A stretch of DNA of 64,000 nucleotides from Mycogone perniciosa (lineage: Eukaryota > Ascomycota > Sordariomycetes > Hypocreales > Hypocreaceae), in the NCBI GenBank assembly GCA_025331125.1, contig JAOALB010000011.1, forward strand, positions 1 through 64,000. The letters run 5' to 3'. Positions within the stretch are counted from its first letter, which is position 1; each line of letters starts with the position of its first letter. Under the pieces are notes generated by a model. It ran no database searches, was not told the origin of the DNA, and saw only the letters and a list, made by a program, of their open reading frames with translations. The position numbers and the translations under genes are program-made. This document shows, piece after piece, positions 1-10,718 of this stretch.

Positions 1-2
1 AT

Positions 3-78
<76 letters not shown>

Positions 79-130
79 TTTATTTTTTATTTATTTTTTA
101 TTTATTTATTTATTTATTTATTGTTTATTT
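1..130. repeat. (ATTT)n microsatellite
   Basis: The window opens with an almost uninterrupted ATTT tetranucleotide array for about 75 bases, followed by interrupted copies to about 130-144. It is cut off by the window edge, so its true length is unknown. No gene overlaps it. Confidence 0.95.
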
Positions 131-144
131 TTTATTTATTTATT

Positions 145-571
145 GGAGACGGAGTTGAGGCTCATACGCATCCATCACGTGTGTGTCCAAGCTGCTATTA
201 CCTAGGCTAAAATATCTACGGAGTACGGAGTACGAAACAGTACTATTCCGTATTCGCTCCGTATGAAGATCCGGACTCCCGGACCCACATGCCTCATAGA
301 TACTAGTAGCAGTACGGAGTACTCCGTAATAGCATATCAATATCATCCCTCCACAATATGACGCCGTTTCTACGCTATAGCTTCATCCTCACTACGTCAA
401 AACGACAAGACGACAAAACTCATCCCACTTCTGTGACTCTCCTCTCTGCTAGAACAGAAGAGCTGGGAACCACCTCTTCTCAGCTGAAATACAAACGGGA
501 ATCGCTCATACTATAGCTTCCTTCGCCTCGGGACGACACCCTTGGCAGATCTTATCCAAGCACCATCCATC
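145..571. other. Upstream region of the GILT-like gene with palindromic motif copies
   Basis: No coding sequence is seen. The stretch holds two copies of the dispersed GTACGGAGTAC motif (223-233 and 312-322). The second is part of a perfect 16-bp palindrome at 313-328. The last 150 bases before the start codon are C/T-rich, as is common in fungal promoters. Confidence 0.7.
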
Positions 572-1559
572 ATGGATGAGAAGCGCGACCAAACCACCAT
601 GCCCTCTCGATCTCGCCCTCCCTTCCGCTCTCGCCGCTTGATTTCAACTGTTCTCTTTGGCCTCGTTCTCGTCGGCCTAGGCTATAACATCTGGCGGTCG
701 AACACTGCGCATTTGTTGCCTCACAAGACCGCTCTGAATTCCGGCAGCATCTCGCCGAGTCGCGATGGCGATAACAGTCCAGCAACGCGTTCAAAGCTCG
801 TGCCCTTGGAGGCTCACATCATAAGCAAATGCCCAGATACCAGAGTACGCAGATATGCCAACTATGCCATGGTATCTCCGTGGGATCCATCATGCTAACT
901 ACTTTTCCCTTCTTCAGGACGCCCTTCGAAGCTTGATCCTCCCCGTCATGCAGCAAGTCTACGACAAAGTCAACTTCACACTCTCCTACATCGGCACGTA
1001 CGTCAAACCCACCACTCTCCCCTGCGTCAGCCCTCCCTCCCATACTAACAAGCCTCTCAGCCCCACGGCCAACGACGGCGTCGAATGTAAACACGGGTCC
1101 TCCGAATGCATGGGCAACATCATCGAGCTCTGCGCCCGCGAGCTCTACCCCGATCCCAAAACCAACCTCGGCTTTATCATGTGCCTAACAAAGGACTACT
1201 CGAACATCCCCGATCGTACCCTCGTCGAAGACTGCGCGCTCGAGCACGCCATCGATATCCAGAAGCTCAACGACTGCGCCGCCGGCGATGACGGCGCCCA
1301 CGGGCTTGAGCTGCTGCGGAATAGCGTCCAGCGGACAGCCGATGTACGTCTCCCTCTCTATTGAAGTCGAATATATGGTATCATCTGTTCTATACTAACA
1401 CAGAGATGCTTCTAGGCCGGTGTGACTATTAGCTGCACCATCCGCCTCAATAACGAAACCTACTGCATTCGCGACGGCGGCCAGTGGATCGACTGCCCCC
1501 ACGGCCCCGGCGTTAACGACCTCGTACTCGCTATTGAGAAGCTCTACCACTCTTCTTAA
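572..1559 (+). CDS. GILT-family (gamma-interferon-inducible lysosomal thiol reductase-like) protein
   Basis: Four exons: 572-844, 918-997, 1061-1343 and 1416-1559. The introns are GT-AG, and two carry clear TACTAAC-like branch points. The product is about 259 residues. The start is the first ATG after in-frame non-ATG codons. A basic N-terminus and a hydrophobic stretch at residues about 23-40 suggest a signal anchor or signal peptide for the secretory or vacuolar pathway. The GILT signature CxHGxxECxxN is clear at CKHGSSECMGN, followed by several conserved Cys. GILT enzymes reduce disulfides with a CXXC site; here the corresponding place reads CPDT (Cys87) followed by RDA, so the second cysteine is missing. 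It may therefore be redox-inactive or act through one Cys. The 3' end overlaps the convergent DcpS gene by 29 bp. The family call is firm; activity is uncertain. Confidence 0.85.
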
Positions 1560-2650
1560 GCGGCTCAAACACCTCCGTCCACAACTCGCTCGCCTCTCCC
1601 AGCGTATAACTCATGCTTAACGCGTCCATGCCCGCCTCCTCGTCGTCCCCTCCCATCACCTCAAGCGTCGCTATGATGCTGTCCAGCCCCACCGCCTTGC
1701 CCGTTGCCTGCGTCGCCCCAGCCTCGAGCGCAACGTGCACGATATGAATATGGAAATGGTAGTACGTCGGTTGATAGTGTACATAAAGCTTCAACTGGTC
1801 CGCCTCGATGGAAGGATACGTCTCCACCGTGGCAGCCACAAGCTTCGCCTTCATGTGCCGCAGCCAGGGGATATGCTTCTTCTTCAGGTCCCTCAGCGAC
1901 CAGATATCTCGCCGCTCCACCAGTGCCAGCAAGTGCAGCGCATCGAGCGTCTTGCGGTCCCAGTTCAGGTCTGGCAGGAGGAGAAACCCTTCGTCGCCAG
2001 CTTCCCCGAGCTTTGTCCTGTATATAACGTCTTCTACTTCCGTCCTGCCCTCGATAATGTTGAATACCCAATTGAGCCTTCCTTGCTCCCTCTTGCGCTG
2101 CATGTACGGCCGTATGTGGTCCCTGTAGATCTCGGGCGTTTCGATGACGAATCGCACGCCTTGCTTGCTGTACTTTTTGATGTGCACCTCCGTGCAGGGG
2201 TATATCAGGTTGATTTTAAGATCCGCGAAGAATCCAACGTCGCCTTCTTCGTCGTCTTCTCCGGCTTGCGTATTCGTGGAAACATGCGCATCCGCCGCGC
2301 CGCTCCGCGCCATGCTCCAGCTGTATATATCATTGGCGCCTAGATTCTTCAACCGCGCAAGCGACGACGGCAGAGCAGCAAGGTACGTCTCCGACGTCGG
2401 GAAGGGAGCTCTCTCCACGATGAGGAGCGCAGGTTGGTCGTCGATAGAGCCGTATAAGGAAGTACGCCGGCCAGCTTGGTCTGTACATAGATTATGATCA
2501 GACATTAGTTTTCTCTTAAACGTATTTCGTGTGATTACTGCTCGGATATATCTGCTAGGGAGTGAGTGACAAGCACACACCTTGATTGAGTACGCGCTCA
2601 AGCTTGAATTTGGGCACGGCGGCCTCTGCTCTAGCTTTGAGGTCTGCCAT
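1531..2650 (-). CDS. dcs1: Scavenger mRNA decapping enzyme DcpS (m7GpppX diphosphatase)
   Basis: Two exons, 2650-2581 and 2480-1531, with a 100-bp intron; about 339 residues, close to human DcpS length. The ATG at 2650 begins MADLKARAEA; reading further upstream in the exon 2 frame runs through the intron and needs a non-ATG start. DcpS hydrolyses the capped oligonucleotides left after 3'-to-5' mRNA decay. The histidine-triad motif HxHxHxx is present at residues about 265-271 (HFHIHIV), preceded by the YQPTYY stretch typical of the family. An N-terminal domain-swapped region precedes it. It should act in cytosol and nucleus. The last 29 coding bases overlap the last exon of the GILT-like gene on the other strand. 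Confidence 0.93.
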
Positions 2651-3103
2651 TGTGTGAATCTGAGAAGAGACGATACGTATGGTTCCCCGCGCCCTGTATC
2701 ATAAATAGCCAAGGCTGTAAAGGGTTGTCTCTTTTCTTTTGGTTCAGATTGGAACTGTTGTTGGTTCAAGGTATGTAGTATGTATGTTGGGTTTGGAGGG
2801 GGTAAAGCAACTGATAGCTGGAACATCAGCAGCCCCGCGGTGGGGACAGTCGCCTACCTATGTATGTGTGTTATGTAGTATTAGTACGGAGTAACTTCAT
2901 ATCATATTGATCACATACACAAAGACAGTCAAGATCAAAAGGCCGTTTTTGCTATCGAAACTATGGAGTAGGTAGGGAAGTAAACTAGATAGGAAGCCCC
3001 CATGTATGTCAATGCCTAGGTAATGACTCATACTCGCGGGCATATGGAAAGATCCTCCTTCTCCCCCAAAGGCAAGGAATCCAGTGCCGCAAAATGTCGA
3101 CAC

Positions 3104-3481
3104 TCATCCAGCCCAACCAACAGTCAAGTAATTAAATCGGCCTATCTGCTTGCTCTCTCCGTACTCCCCGAACCATGCTGAACTCCGTTGCTTCCCACAC
3201 TGGTATTTAAAACGCACGCGCATGCCCCAATCGGTCAGGGTATAATGAAAAAATGGCATCTCGTGTACTTCATCAGGGAGTCTCGCGCCAGTGGCATAGC
3301 CCGAGGGACCAAACAGCTCCTCTAGGCTCGTCAACACATGGCGCGACTCCTGGTGTGTAGTGATGCGACGTCTATCGAATGAGATTATTTTGATCGTCCA
3401 GAAAGCAAAAAACGAGGGCATTAGGCGTATCGTGTCGTGCGAAATTGCGGCGCTTGCGTCGCGCATCCATGTGCCCGGCAT
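3104..3481 (-). CDS. Possible small gene of unknown function
   Basis: An open frame starting at ATG 3481 (MPGTWMRD) gives about 125 residues; the frame stays open upstream to 3583 but without another ATG. The residue mix (aromatics, FFHYTLTDWGMRV) looks protein-like rather than random, but I recognise no domain. No signal peptide or membrane helix is seen. It lies between two minus-strand genes and could instead be a decayed exon. No homology search was possible. Confidence 0.25.
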   Translation of the reverse strand: MPGTWMRDASAAISHDTIRLMPSFFAFWTIKIISFDRRRITTHQESRHVLTSLEELFGPSGYATGARLPDEVHEMPFFHYTLTDWGMRVRFKYQCGKQRSSAWFGEYGESKQIGRFNYLTVGWAG

Positions 3482-3644
3482 GGTTCTAAAGACCAACTTT
3501 TCTGCAAAAACAGCACACCAGAGATCACTCGGTTCAGGTTGGCATGAATACAACCCTAACACCACTATAACCAAGGGGTTCAAGTAGGTGTCTTTTCTAG
3601 ATCATATTCAAGAATGGTAATCGCGTCCAGGCGAGGTAGGGTCA

Positions 3645-5545
3645 TCAAACGGGCGACTGGCCGAGACCACCGGTATCTGTCGAACCGTCTCCCTCAATGG
3701 TCTTCCTCCAGTGTTCTGGAAGGCAGACACATACCAAGGGGAATGCCTTCAACTCGCCATAGCCTTCTGGTGAACTGTCGCGCGCACCAGAGGTATTGGA
3801 AACGCCACTGTCTCTTTGCGCTCGCTTTCTCGCTTCCCATTCATCTGCCCTCTGGTCGACCATAAGGCCCGTGGCCCAACCATCATCCCATATACCCACT
3901 ACCTTGAGCATGTCCCCTCGTTCCAGGACGAATTCGTCTCTAGCACGAGGTTGGTATGCCCAGAGTACTGCTACCTTATCGCCCGGGTGGATGTCATCCT
4001 GTGAGTAATAATCCTTGAAGAAAGGCAGCTGTTCAGATTGCTGACTGGCGAAACCTTGTGGTGAGGAGAAGCCGACAGGACTGCCAGGAGATTGCGGTGA
4101 CTGTGGCACGTCGCTTCCAAGGATCGAGTTACTTGATAGAGAGCCTTGCCTCCTCGAAGCAGCTGGTGGGGCTCGAAGTGCCACATAGGGGGTCTCAGGC
4201 TCAGGGCTGTCACCAAATTCGGATGACGACAGACGATCCGAGAGCTTAGGCTCTCTACCATAGCCAGCTGGACCCACCCCAGAGGGAGAGCTATTATGCT
4301 GAGACGGTGAATCACCGGAATGGCCCTCCAATGCTGACATGCGCGCGATGCGGCCACCAGGAAGTACTTCATAGCCTGTAGGCGCTGCCGCCAGGCTCTG
4401 CTGCTGTTGCTGCTGCTGCGCCAAAGGCGGTCCCTTCCGGGCAGGAGAAGGCTGGTTGAAGATGCTGCCCTGTTGGCTGCCGCGTCTACGTCTCATCGCC
4501 CTAGCGCAGAAGAACAGAAGGGCGGCAAGAAGAGCAACTCCAGCCAGAGCACCTACTACTATACCGGCGATTGCACCTCCGCCCAAATGTCCACCTCCAT
4601 CGGTAACTCCCAAGGATGCAGGATGTGTCGGTGATGAGGAGGCCGTTGGTGTCGTGAAGGTTAATGTAGCTGTGATAACGGGAAGCTTAACCCCTTTACA
4701 TCGTTTTTCAGCGTTTGAATTGTAACAGCAAGTGTCTGTCGAGTTAATCCCACCAGCGCCACAATATGAGCAGAGACCTAGGGTGCTGTTACTAAAGCCA
4801 CAGTTTTCTGGCTCATTGTCGGCACCCAAGATACAGCCCCCGGTGAGCGCCTGATCGGGCAGTGCGCATGTGGTAAAGTCGGCTCTGATGAGTTTATTCA
4901 AATCACTGCTGGGGTTCGCGCAAAGATCTTTGTCGGCAGTGATATAGGCCTCACTCTGGGCATACTCAGCACATGTTTCAGCACAGACTGTTCGTGATTG
5001 TTGTGGTGATAGTCCGCAGGGCGCCGCTGACATCTGGACAATGGCATTGCAAATGACCGTGGTTGTAAAACGCGCGTACATGTCGCTGGTGTTGGTAAAA
5101 TTTAGGTTTTGACACCCAAAAGTCGATTGGAATCTACAACATGTGAGCGTCCTGCGTGATGAGAGCAAGAGGAGATTTAGCCATACTTGTCTTTGATATA
5201 AGATTGTTTAACGTAAGTAGACAACTGATAATCGAACGACTCCCTATCAGAGACATACTGTAAAAAGGGACTGAAACTTGTTAGTAATTTATGACCAAAA
5301 AATGAATGGTGAGCATCTCACTAGAAGTCAGATATTGACTGATTCGTTGAAATAGAACCAGACTGAAAAGCCTGGCACATTGTCGAGCCCTGTAGGGAAA
5401 TACATTGTCCAGAGTCCTGGGCAGCGACTGTGCCTGCTGAAGCTGATAACCAGGCCAGTGAAGCAGTTTTCAAGGACCATTGACTCCGTCTTGATTGTGA
5501 ATTCTTATGTCTGGCAGGCCGCCCCGGCTCCATTTCCCGAGCCAT
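3645..5545 (-). CDS. Single-pass membrane protein with cytoplasmic SH3 domain (Fus1-like)
   Basis: Three exons, 5545-5322, 5270-5187 and 5133-3645, about 598 residues. The middle 84-bp exon was found by frame continuity (YPFLQYVSDRESFDYQLS). Layout: N-terminal hydrophobic segment ending near TVAAQ, a Cys-rich extracellular part with N-glycosylation sequons, a Ser/Thr stalk, a helix (AIAGIVVGALAGVALLAALL), a basic stop-transfer RRRR, a Pro/Ser/Gln-rich cytoplasmic linker with a polyQ run, then an SH3 domain near the C-terminus. SH3 hallmarks are AVLWAYQ for ALYDY, DEFVLERGD, DDGWATG and a closing FP. The architecture resembles yeast Fus1 and other fungal SH3 surface proteins used in cell fusion or polarity signalling. 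The exact role is inferred. Its 5' side is a long pyrimidine-rich leader. Confidence 0.8.
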
Positions 5546-8500
5546 TGTGAAGGTTATGACTAGTAGATGACGCCGCTGACAGAAGGCCAAGTCAAGACTC
5601 CGGGTGTCGGCGTTGTGTGCTTATGGTAAGCAGGGTTTTTTTTTCGCCGTCACGACTATGCAGAACGATATCGGTCGGGGCGTCGATGTGATACTGAGTC
5701 GAGGACAGCTCTCGTAAGGTGTTGCTGAGCTGACGGACAAATGCTATCCGAGTGAAATCGTCGTAACCAAAACCCAAATGAAGGCACTCTTAATTGTAGG
5801 CAACCGATTGAATAAACCAGAAAGGTGAGAAGTCGACGGAATTATTGACGCGGCGCGAAAGAGAAAGTCGGGAGAGCAAGCCAAACAAGTCCGGTAACGA
5901 AACAAGAAAAATAGGAGAGATAGAAACTAGTAGAAGGAACGAAAGTTGCTGCTGAATCCAATGAACTGGCGATAAGGGAATGACAAAGAGAAGGTGAGGC
6001 CCAATTGCAAGCGAATATCCAGGAAAAGGAGAGACAGTGATAGGCCAGGCGATCCAGCGATTGTTGGTCCAGTGCTCCAGGGCAGAAAACGAGCAGGTCG
6101 CCTCGTTCCTGTCGTTGTGAGCGAACGAAGATGGCGCTGGGCAGCTGTGGATTGGGAGGAGCTGCTGGCCGAGCTGCGCGTGTCGACGAACGCTTTGCGT
6201 GAGGCGGCCTGGTTTGCGAGCTTGGCCGGCGAAACACGAATGCAGAGGGGAGAGGAAAGAAGATGATCCCTGGACAATCTCTGAGGCGAGAAGACCGAAG
6301 ACACGACCCTGGGGAGAGAGGCGCCGAAAACACGACCCGGCAAAAAGGTAAAGGTAGGTAAGGTGTACGAGTAAACGTAGGGTGTGGATATTATTAGGAG
6401 TGGGCCCAGACAATGAGGCGAAACAAAGTGCCCTGGCCAAACAAGACCGGGCCGGCCTTTAGCAGTCGAGAGCCCAAAAGGTGAGGAAAAAGAGGCGGCG
6501 GCAGGCTGAGATGAAGGAGAAGCGTCGGGAGAGTAGAGTGAGAGTGAGAGTTAGAGAGAGAGATAGGCAGTGGGGGACTTGTGGTGATGGTGTTTGTTGT
6601 CAGGGGGGTCCCTGGCCTTGTGCTGGCGGTTGTACCTCGTACAAGCAGGTACTCCGCAGCTAATATTGGTAGGTTGGTTGCCAGAAACAAAGAAACCGTT
6701 GCACAAAGTAGTACTTGTACTTAGTACTACTCCATATCTTTGTACCTGGTAGCGTGGGCGGCTTTGGCCGAGTACGCTATTGATACCTGCTTACCTTGAT
6801 AGGGAACAATACTAATACGGAGTAGTACTCGTAGTAGAATTTAAGGGTCCTTCTCGCGGATGAGGTGTTTACTACTCGTACTGGCACTACGAAGTACTAT
6901 TATAACGGTGCTGTTGTTGCGATGCTGCAGCCATTGTCATTGATGTCTGCCAAACAGACGGACTGGTGCTGTTTCCGTGCTGCCGCGTTGGTGAAATGCT
7001 GCTGGACAACGAATTCAATGGCTTGACCCGCCTGGCAACGGCCAAGTAAATAATGCGTCGTTATCGCAACACCACGCGGTCCGTACTCGTTCGTATTGTT
7101 CTTATTAGTGCCCACCGTCACCATAATCACCATAATAGCCACCACCTTAACCACCACCACGCTGGATGACAATACATGCTCGAAGGGAGGCATAGGGAGG
7201 CATAGGGAGGTAGGCATCACTCGTCCACAAACGAGAAAGGAACATGTCATGATTTTCCTTTTCGTCTTCATTCACTGACACACCATCACACACGTTAGCT
7301 ACCGCTGCTACGTGTAACTAACGCACAACGCACGCGCGGCGCACACCATCGCAAGACCAGAAGCTTCCAAGTCCTCTTTCTCACGAGGCTAAGCCCCATC
7401 ACCATTCTCAGTTGACAGGGCTCAACGAAATCGCAATTTTGGGGAACATGGATAATGCGGCGCCATCCCGGGGGAGGCCCTGCATTTTCGGTGCAAGGGC
7501 CAGAGGCTTCACTGCTTCGAAACACTCGTTTCTCGGGATATTAATTTGCCCTTTCTCGTACCTGGGCACTAAGGAAGTGTAGAGCTACTGTTGAGATACC
7601 TACGAGTACGGAGTACTCATACCCCATACCTCACCTACGAGTACGAGTAGACCCTCGCTGCCCTCTCTGTCCAGGCAAAGAAGACTGAAGAGGGTAGTAG
7701 TGCTCCGTACTCCGTAGTATTTTCCATTCAAACTATTGTTGTTTATTGAAACCCAAAATCTCCTCCGCACCATCCGATCCGTCTGGTTTTTTTTTTCTTT
7801 TTTCCGGTTCTAAGCTCTTCTTTATGGACAATCCCATCTCCAAGGCTCCAGCCAGCCATCCTGCACCCCACGTGGAGCGGACTTGCGATACCTTTTCTGT
7901 GGCTAGTGTCCTGGCCGGCGCCTCTCAAAATCTCACCCTTCTTTGATGCTCAATGACCGCATTGTGTGCCAGGCATGCGCCGGGCGTCTGTCGGGAATAC
8001 TCGTAGAGAAAACCGTCAACCAGTTTAAAAGACAGCACGGCAGCCTTGACGGGCTTTGGATATTTCGCTTTTACGAGAACTACTTCGTACGAGTACTCCT
8101 CCGTAGAGGAGGCACTTTGCCTCTGCCTAGCACAGCAGCTTACCCGGCTCCTCCGCGCACATCACCTAACCCTTCCTTGGATGACATTTTCCTCTTTGAA
8201 TAGCATCTAATATTATTAAGCGTCCCCTGTACTACGGAGCACGATACACCATCTTGGCCTCAGAATCACTTGCAAGGTGGTGTCCTACCAGATTCAGCTG
8301 CACCGATCGCGCCGAGTCTAGACTCCAGAAATCAACGACATCGACGTCGCGCGTGAATCTGGCATGCCACGATAGATCTCGGTTCTCATGTCGATCTCCC
8401 CTACTGCGCCACCAAAAGGCAAAGAAAAAAACAAACAATGTCTGAGTCGTGATCTATATCCCCCATATATTATTAAACAAATGCACCCAAAAGTCAGGAG

Positions 8501-9809
8501 GCCAAGCAAGGGACTGAGACACTGTCCTAGACTTTGTTTCCTCCCTTCAGCTCTTCCACCGCATACGAGTACACACCTCATAAAAATGACACAGGCTGGC
8601 TTCCGGATTTGTCTCGGGACAGGCCGCCAGACCAACACGTACGAGTATGTCCAGGGAGATATTATGCTCTCCTTTTTTATTGAGTAGCCTAGTCCCAAGA
8701 CCTTGATCCTACACAAATTCATCAAGCGTTGTTGGCAGCGCCTTTCGTTTTCAAATTCCCTTTTTAGTACTCCGTACTCCGTAGTAGTATTTCGATGCCA
8801 AATGGCGCAGCCTTTCTGTCCTCGTCATCGCCAGTTCATGCATCTGCTGTCGATGTGGGACAGTTCCACTGAAATCCAATAGTGGCGGGAAGGTTGCAAG
8901 CCGAGAGGAGCCTCCTAAGAGAGTAGCGCCATTCAACTGCATGGGACATGCTTGTAGGCTGATGCTCAAGGGCCAGTCATCTTTCGTCAAAGCTCCATCA
9001 CAGCTCTGTCGAGATGGCGTTTGTAAAAGACCATGTGCAAGGTGACCTGTTGACGACGACGGAGAAAGTTTGGGGAGAACAAAACCTGCTAATGGATGCA
9101 AACCATCCTCATCAAGCGAATTGAGCTGCGAGTTGGAGCGATTCCTATGTGAATGGTTTCTGTTTACTAGTACCAACAGAGTCCTAGTCTGTCATATTCA
9201 AAGAATCGTACGAAGTAGTCGTAGCTCATCTTAATTTCCAGGCCCTGGAGACGCGTCGCGACTCGCCGGCCAACATCAAATGACAAATCAAGACGAAGAG
9301 GCTAGTGTTACATAATTCTCTATGAACACTGGGTTATGTCTCCTGTACTCCGTACATTTTCTCGGAATTTCTGGACGTGATTTGTGACTGATTTCGGGGG
9401 AATGACTTCTCTTTAAATCAAATCGCCGTGTCTTTTGACAGGAGATTTTCTTCGACTTCTAAACAGGACCTCACTGTCCATGCCATAGCTGCCAAAATTA
9501 CAAAGATGAGCGAACCATCGAAACATGGGGAAATGACGAAGTCAAACTCTTCAAAGCCTTAAGAGTGGTGGCCATGACTGAGGTCCGATCAGCCGGTTGA
9601 AACTCGAAGTTGCTGAAGAACACTCCGATGTAAATGATTCCGCTGACGGCCTGGTTTCAGCATGTACTTGTCCTCTCAAATCTCCCGGTTTACCATCCAC
9701 GGTGGTTGAAGGGTGTGTCGCTTTTCTTCTATCGGCATGAAGAACGTCTCTGTAAACGCTGTGAAATAATTAGCCACGACTCCGGCCCCAAATATGAAGC
9801 AGCAACAAC
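5546..9809. other. 4.3-kb gene-poor intergenic region
   Basis: No convincing gene. About 5850-6650 is C/T-rich when read on the minus strand (GAGA-type runs near 6527-6570), fitting a promoter or leader for the SH3 gene. A short tandem of GGGAGGCATA lies near 7183-7213. Exact copies of the dispersed 11-mer occur at 7606-7616, 8767-8777 and 9345-9355, and near copies at about 6816 and 7704. Small open frames on both strands lack recognisable domains. Confidence 0.6.
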
Positions 9810-10718
9810 TCACTGGAAGAGTGATGACTGAAAGGCGACCAGTGCCCCTGCATCCAACTCGTTAGAACTGCTGCCCCGAAACGCATTCGATCGGAGGCTC
9901 TTGTCGGCGAATGTACCAGATGGACTGTTTGCTCGAAATCTGGCGCAGAGGGCCGCCGCGTCTGCGATCCTGTTCCCTTCTACTTTCCCCCTCGGAACCC
10001 AGTGAAACTCCACTTGCGCACCAAGATGGGTGAGATGTTGGCAGATTCGCCGCAGGTCCTCAAGCCCTTGGAACACCTCGTTCTTCATCTTACCCTTTCG
10101 TCTACGCCTCGCTGTTCCAGTGATCCATCGGAGTGACGCCTGTGAGTCGGTAAAGATCTTCACAGATACCGCTGCTCTTGGAGACGGTCGCTCCTCGACT
10201 TCTTCTACTACGATTTCGAGGGCGAGCAAAATGGCGTGGAGCTCCGCGGCGTGGATTTGCGTGGGTTTCATCACGCCTGTGACTCGATTCCACGCTCCGT
10301 TTTGTTTGAAGACGGCGGCACAGGCGCCAAAAGCAGTCCCACGGCGTTGGACTGAGGCATCGGTCCAGGATACCAGCTGGGTATCTGATTCCTCCATGCT
10401 GCATATCTCTTTCGCGTATGCCAGCGCTGTCTCTCTCCCTCGTATGGTTATGCTTGCATCGGGAATAAAGCTTCTCAAGATGCCCTGCTGTTCATTTTTA
10501 TTGGCCAACTTCGGGTTCCTGGTTGAAGTTGCATCGCTGCCTAGGAGTTGTTCCTCTCTGCTACTCTCAGGGGGGAGACTCTTTGGGGCGTGGTTCTCTG
10601 GGAAGAGACTCTCTGCTTTATCCACCTCACGCTGGTTGAAAAACGCTTCTTCTACTGTATCGAGTGCGCCCTGAGCAGCAGCGAACATACGCAGGTTGGT
10701 TTGCTGGAAGAAGTCCAT
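9810..10718 (-). CDS. Stand-alone RNase H (type I-like) domain protein, possibly retroelement-derived
   Basis: Intronless, ATG at 10718, 302 residues. The N-terminal 110 residues are unassigned. Residues about 115-260 form an RNase H fold with all acidic residues in order: D120 (SWTDAS), E159 (AELHA), D191 (FTDSQ) and D253 (GNRIAD), plus H239 (HWVPRG) in the usual loop. RNase H cuts RNA in RNA-DNA hybrids. This sequence style is that of the RNase H domain at the C-terminus of fungal non-LTR retrotransposons, but no reverse transcriptase or endonuclease is visible next to it. It could be a domesticated domain, a retroelement remnant with an intact frame, or an independent gene. Gene-poor DNA flanks both sides. 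Confidence 0.75.
   Translation of the reverse strand: MDFFQQTNLRMFAAAQGALDTVEEAFFNQREVDKAESLFPENHAPKSLPPESSREEQLLGSDATSTRNPKLANKNEQQGILRSFIPDASITIRGRETALAYAKEICSMEESDTQLVSWTDASVQRRGTAFGACAAVFKQNGAWNRVTGVMKPTQIHAAELHAILLALEIVVEEVEERPSPRAAVSVKIFTDSQASLRWITGTARRRRKGKMKNEVFQGLEDLRRICQHLTHLGAQVEFHWVPRGKVEGNRIADAAALCARFRANSPSGTFADKSLRSNAFRGSSSNELDAGALVAFQSSLFQ

Noticed and set aside
217..234. Telomere-like repeat near the window start
   Set aside because: The sequence is TACGGAG-based, not TTAGGG, and it occurs at many internal places.
8751..9176. 141-codon minus-strand frame
   Set aside because: No domain, contains the dispersed motif at its end, and depends on a non-ATG or weak start.
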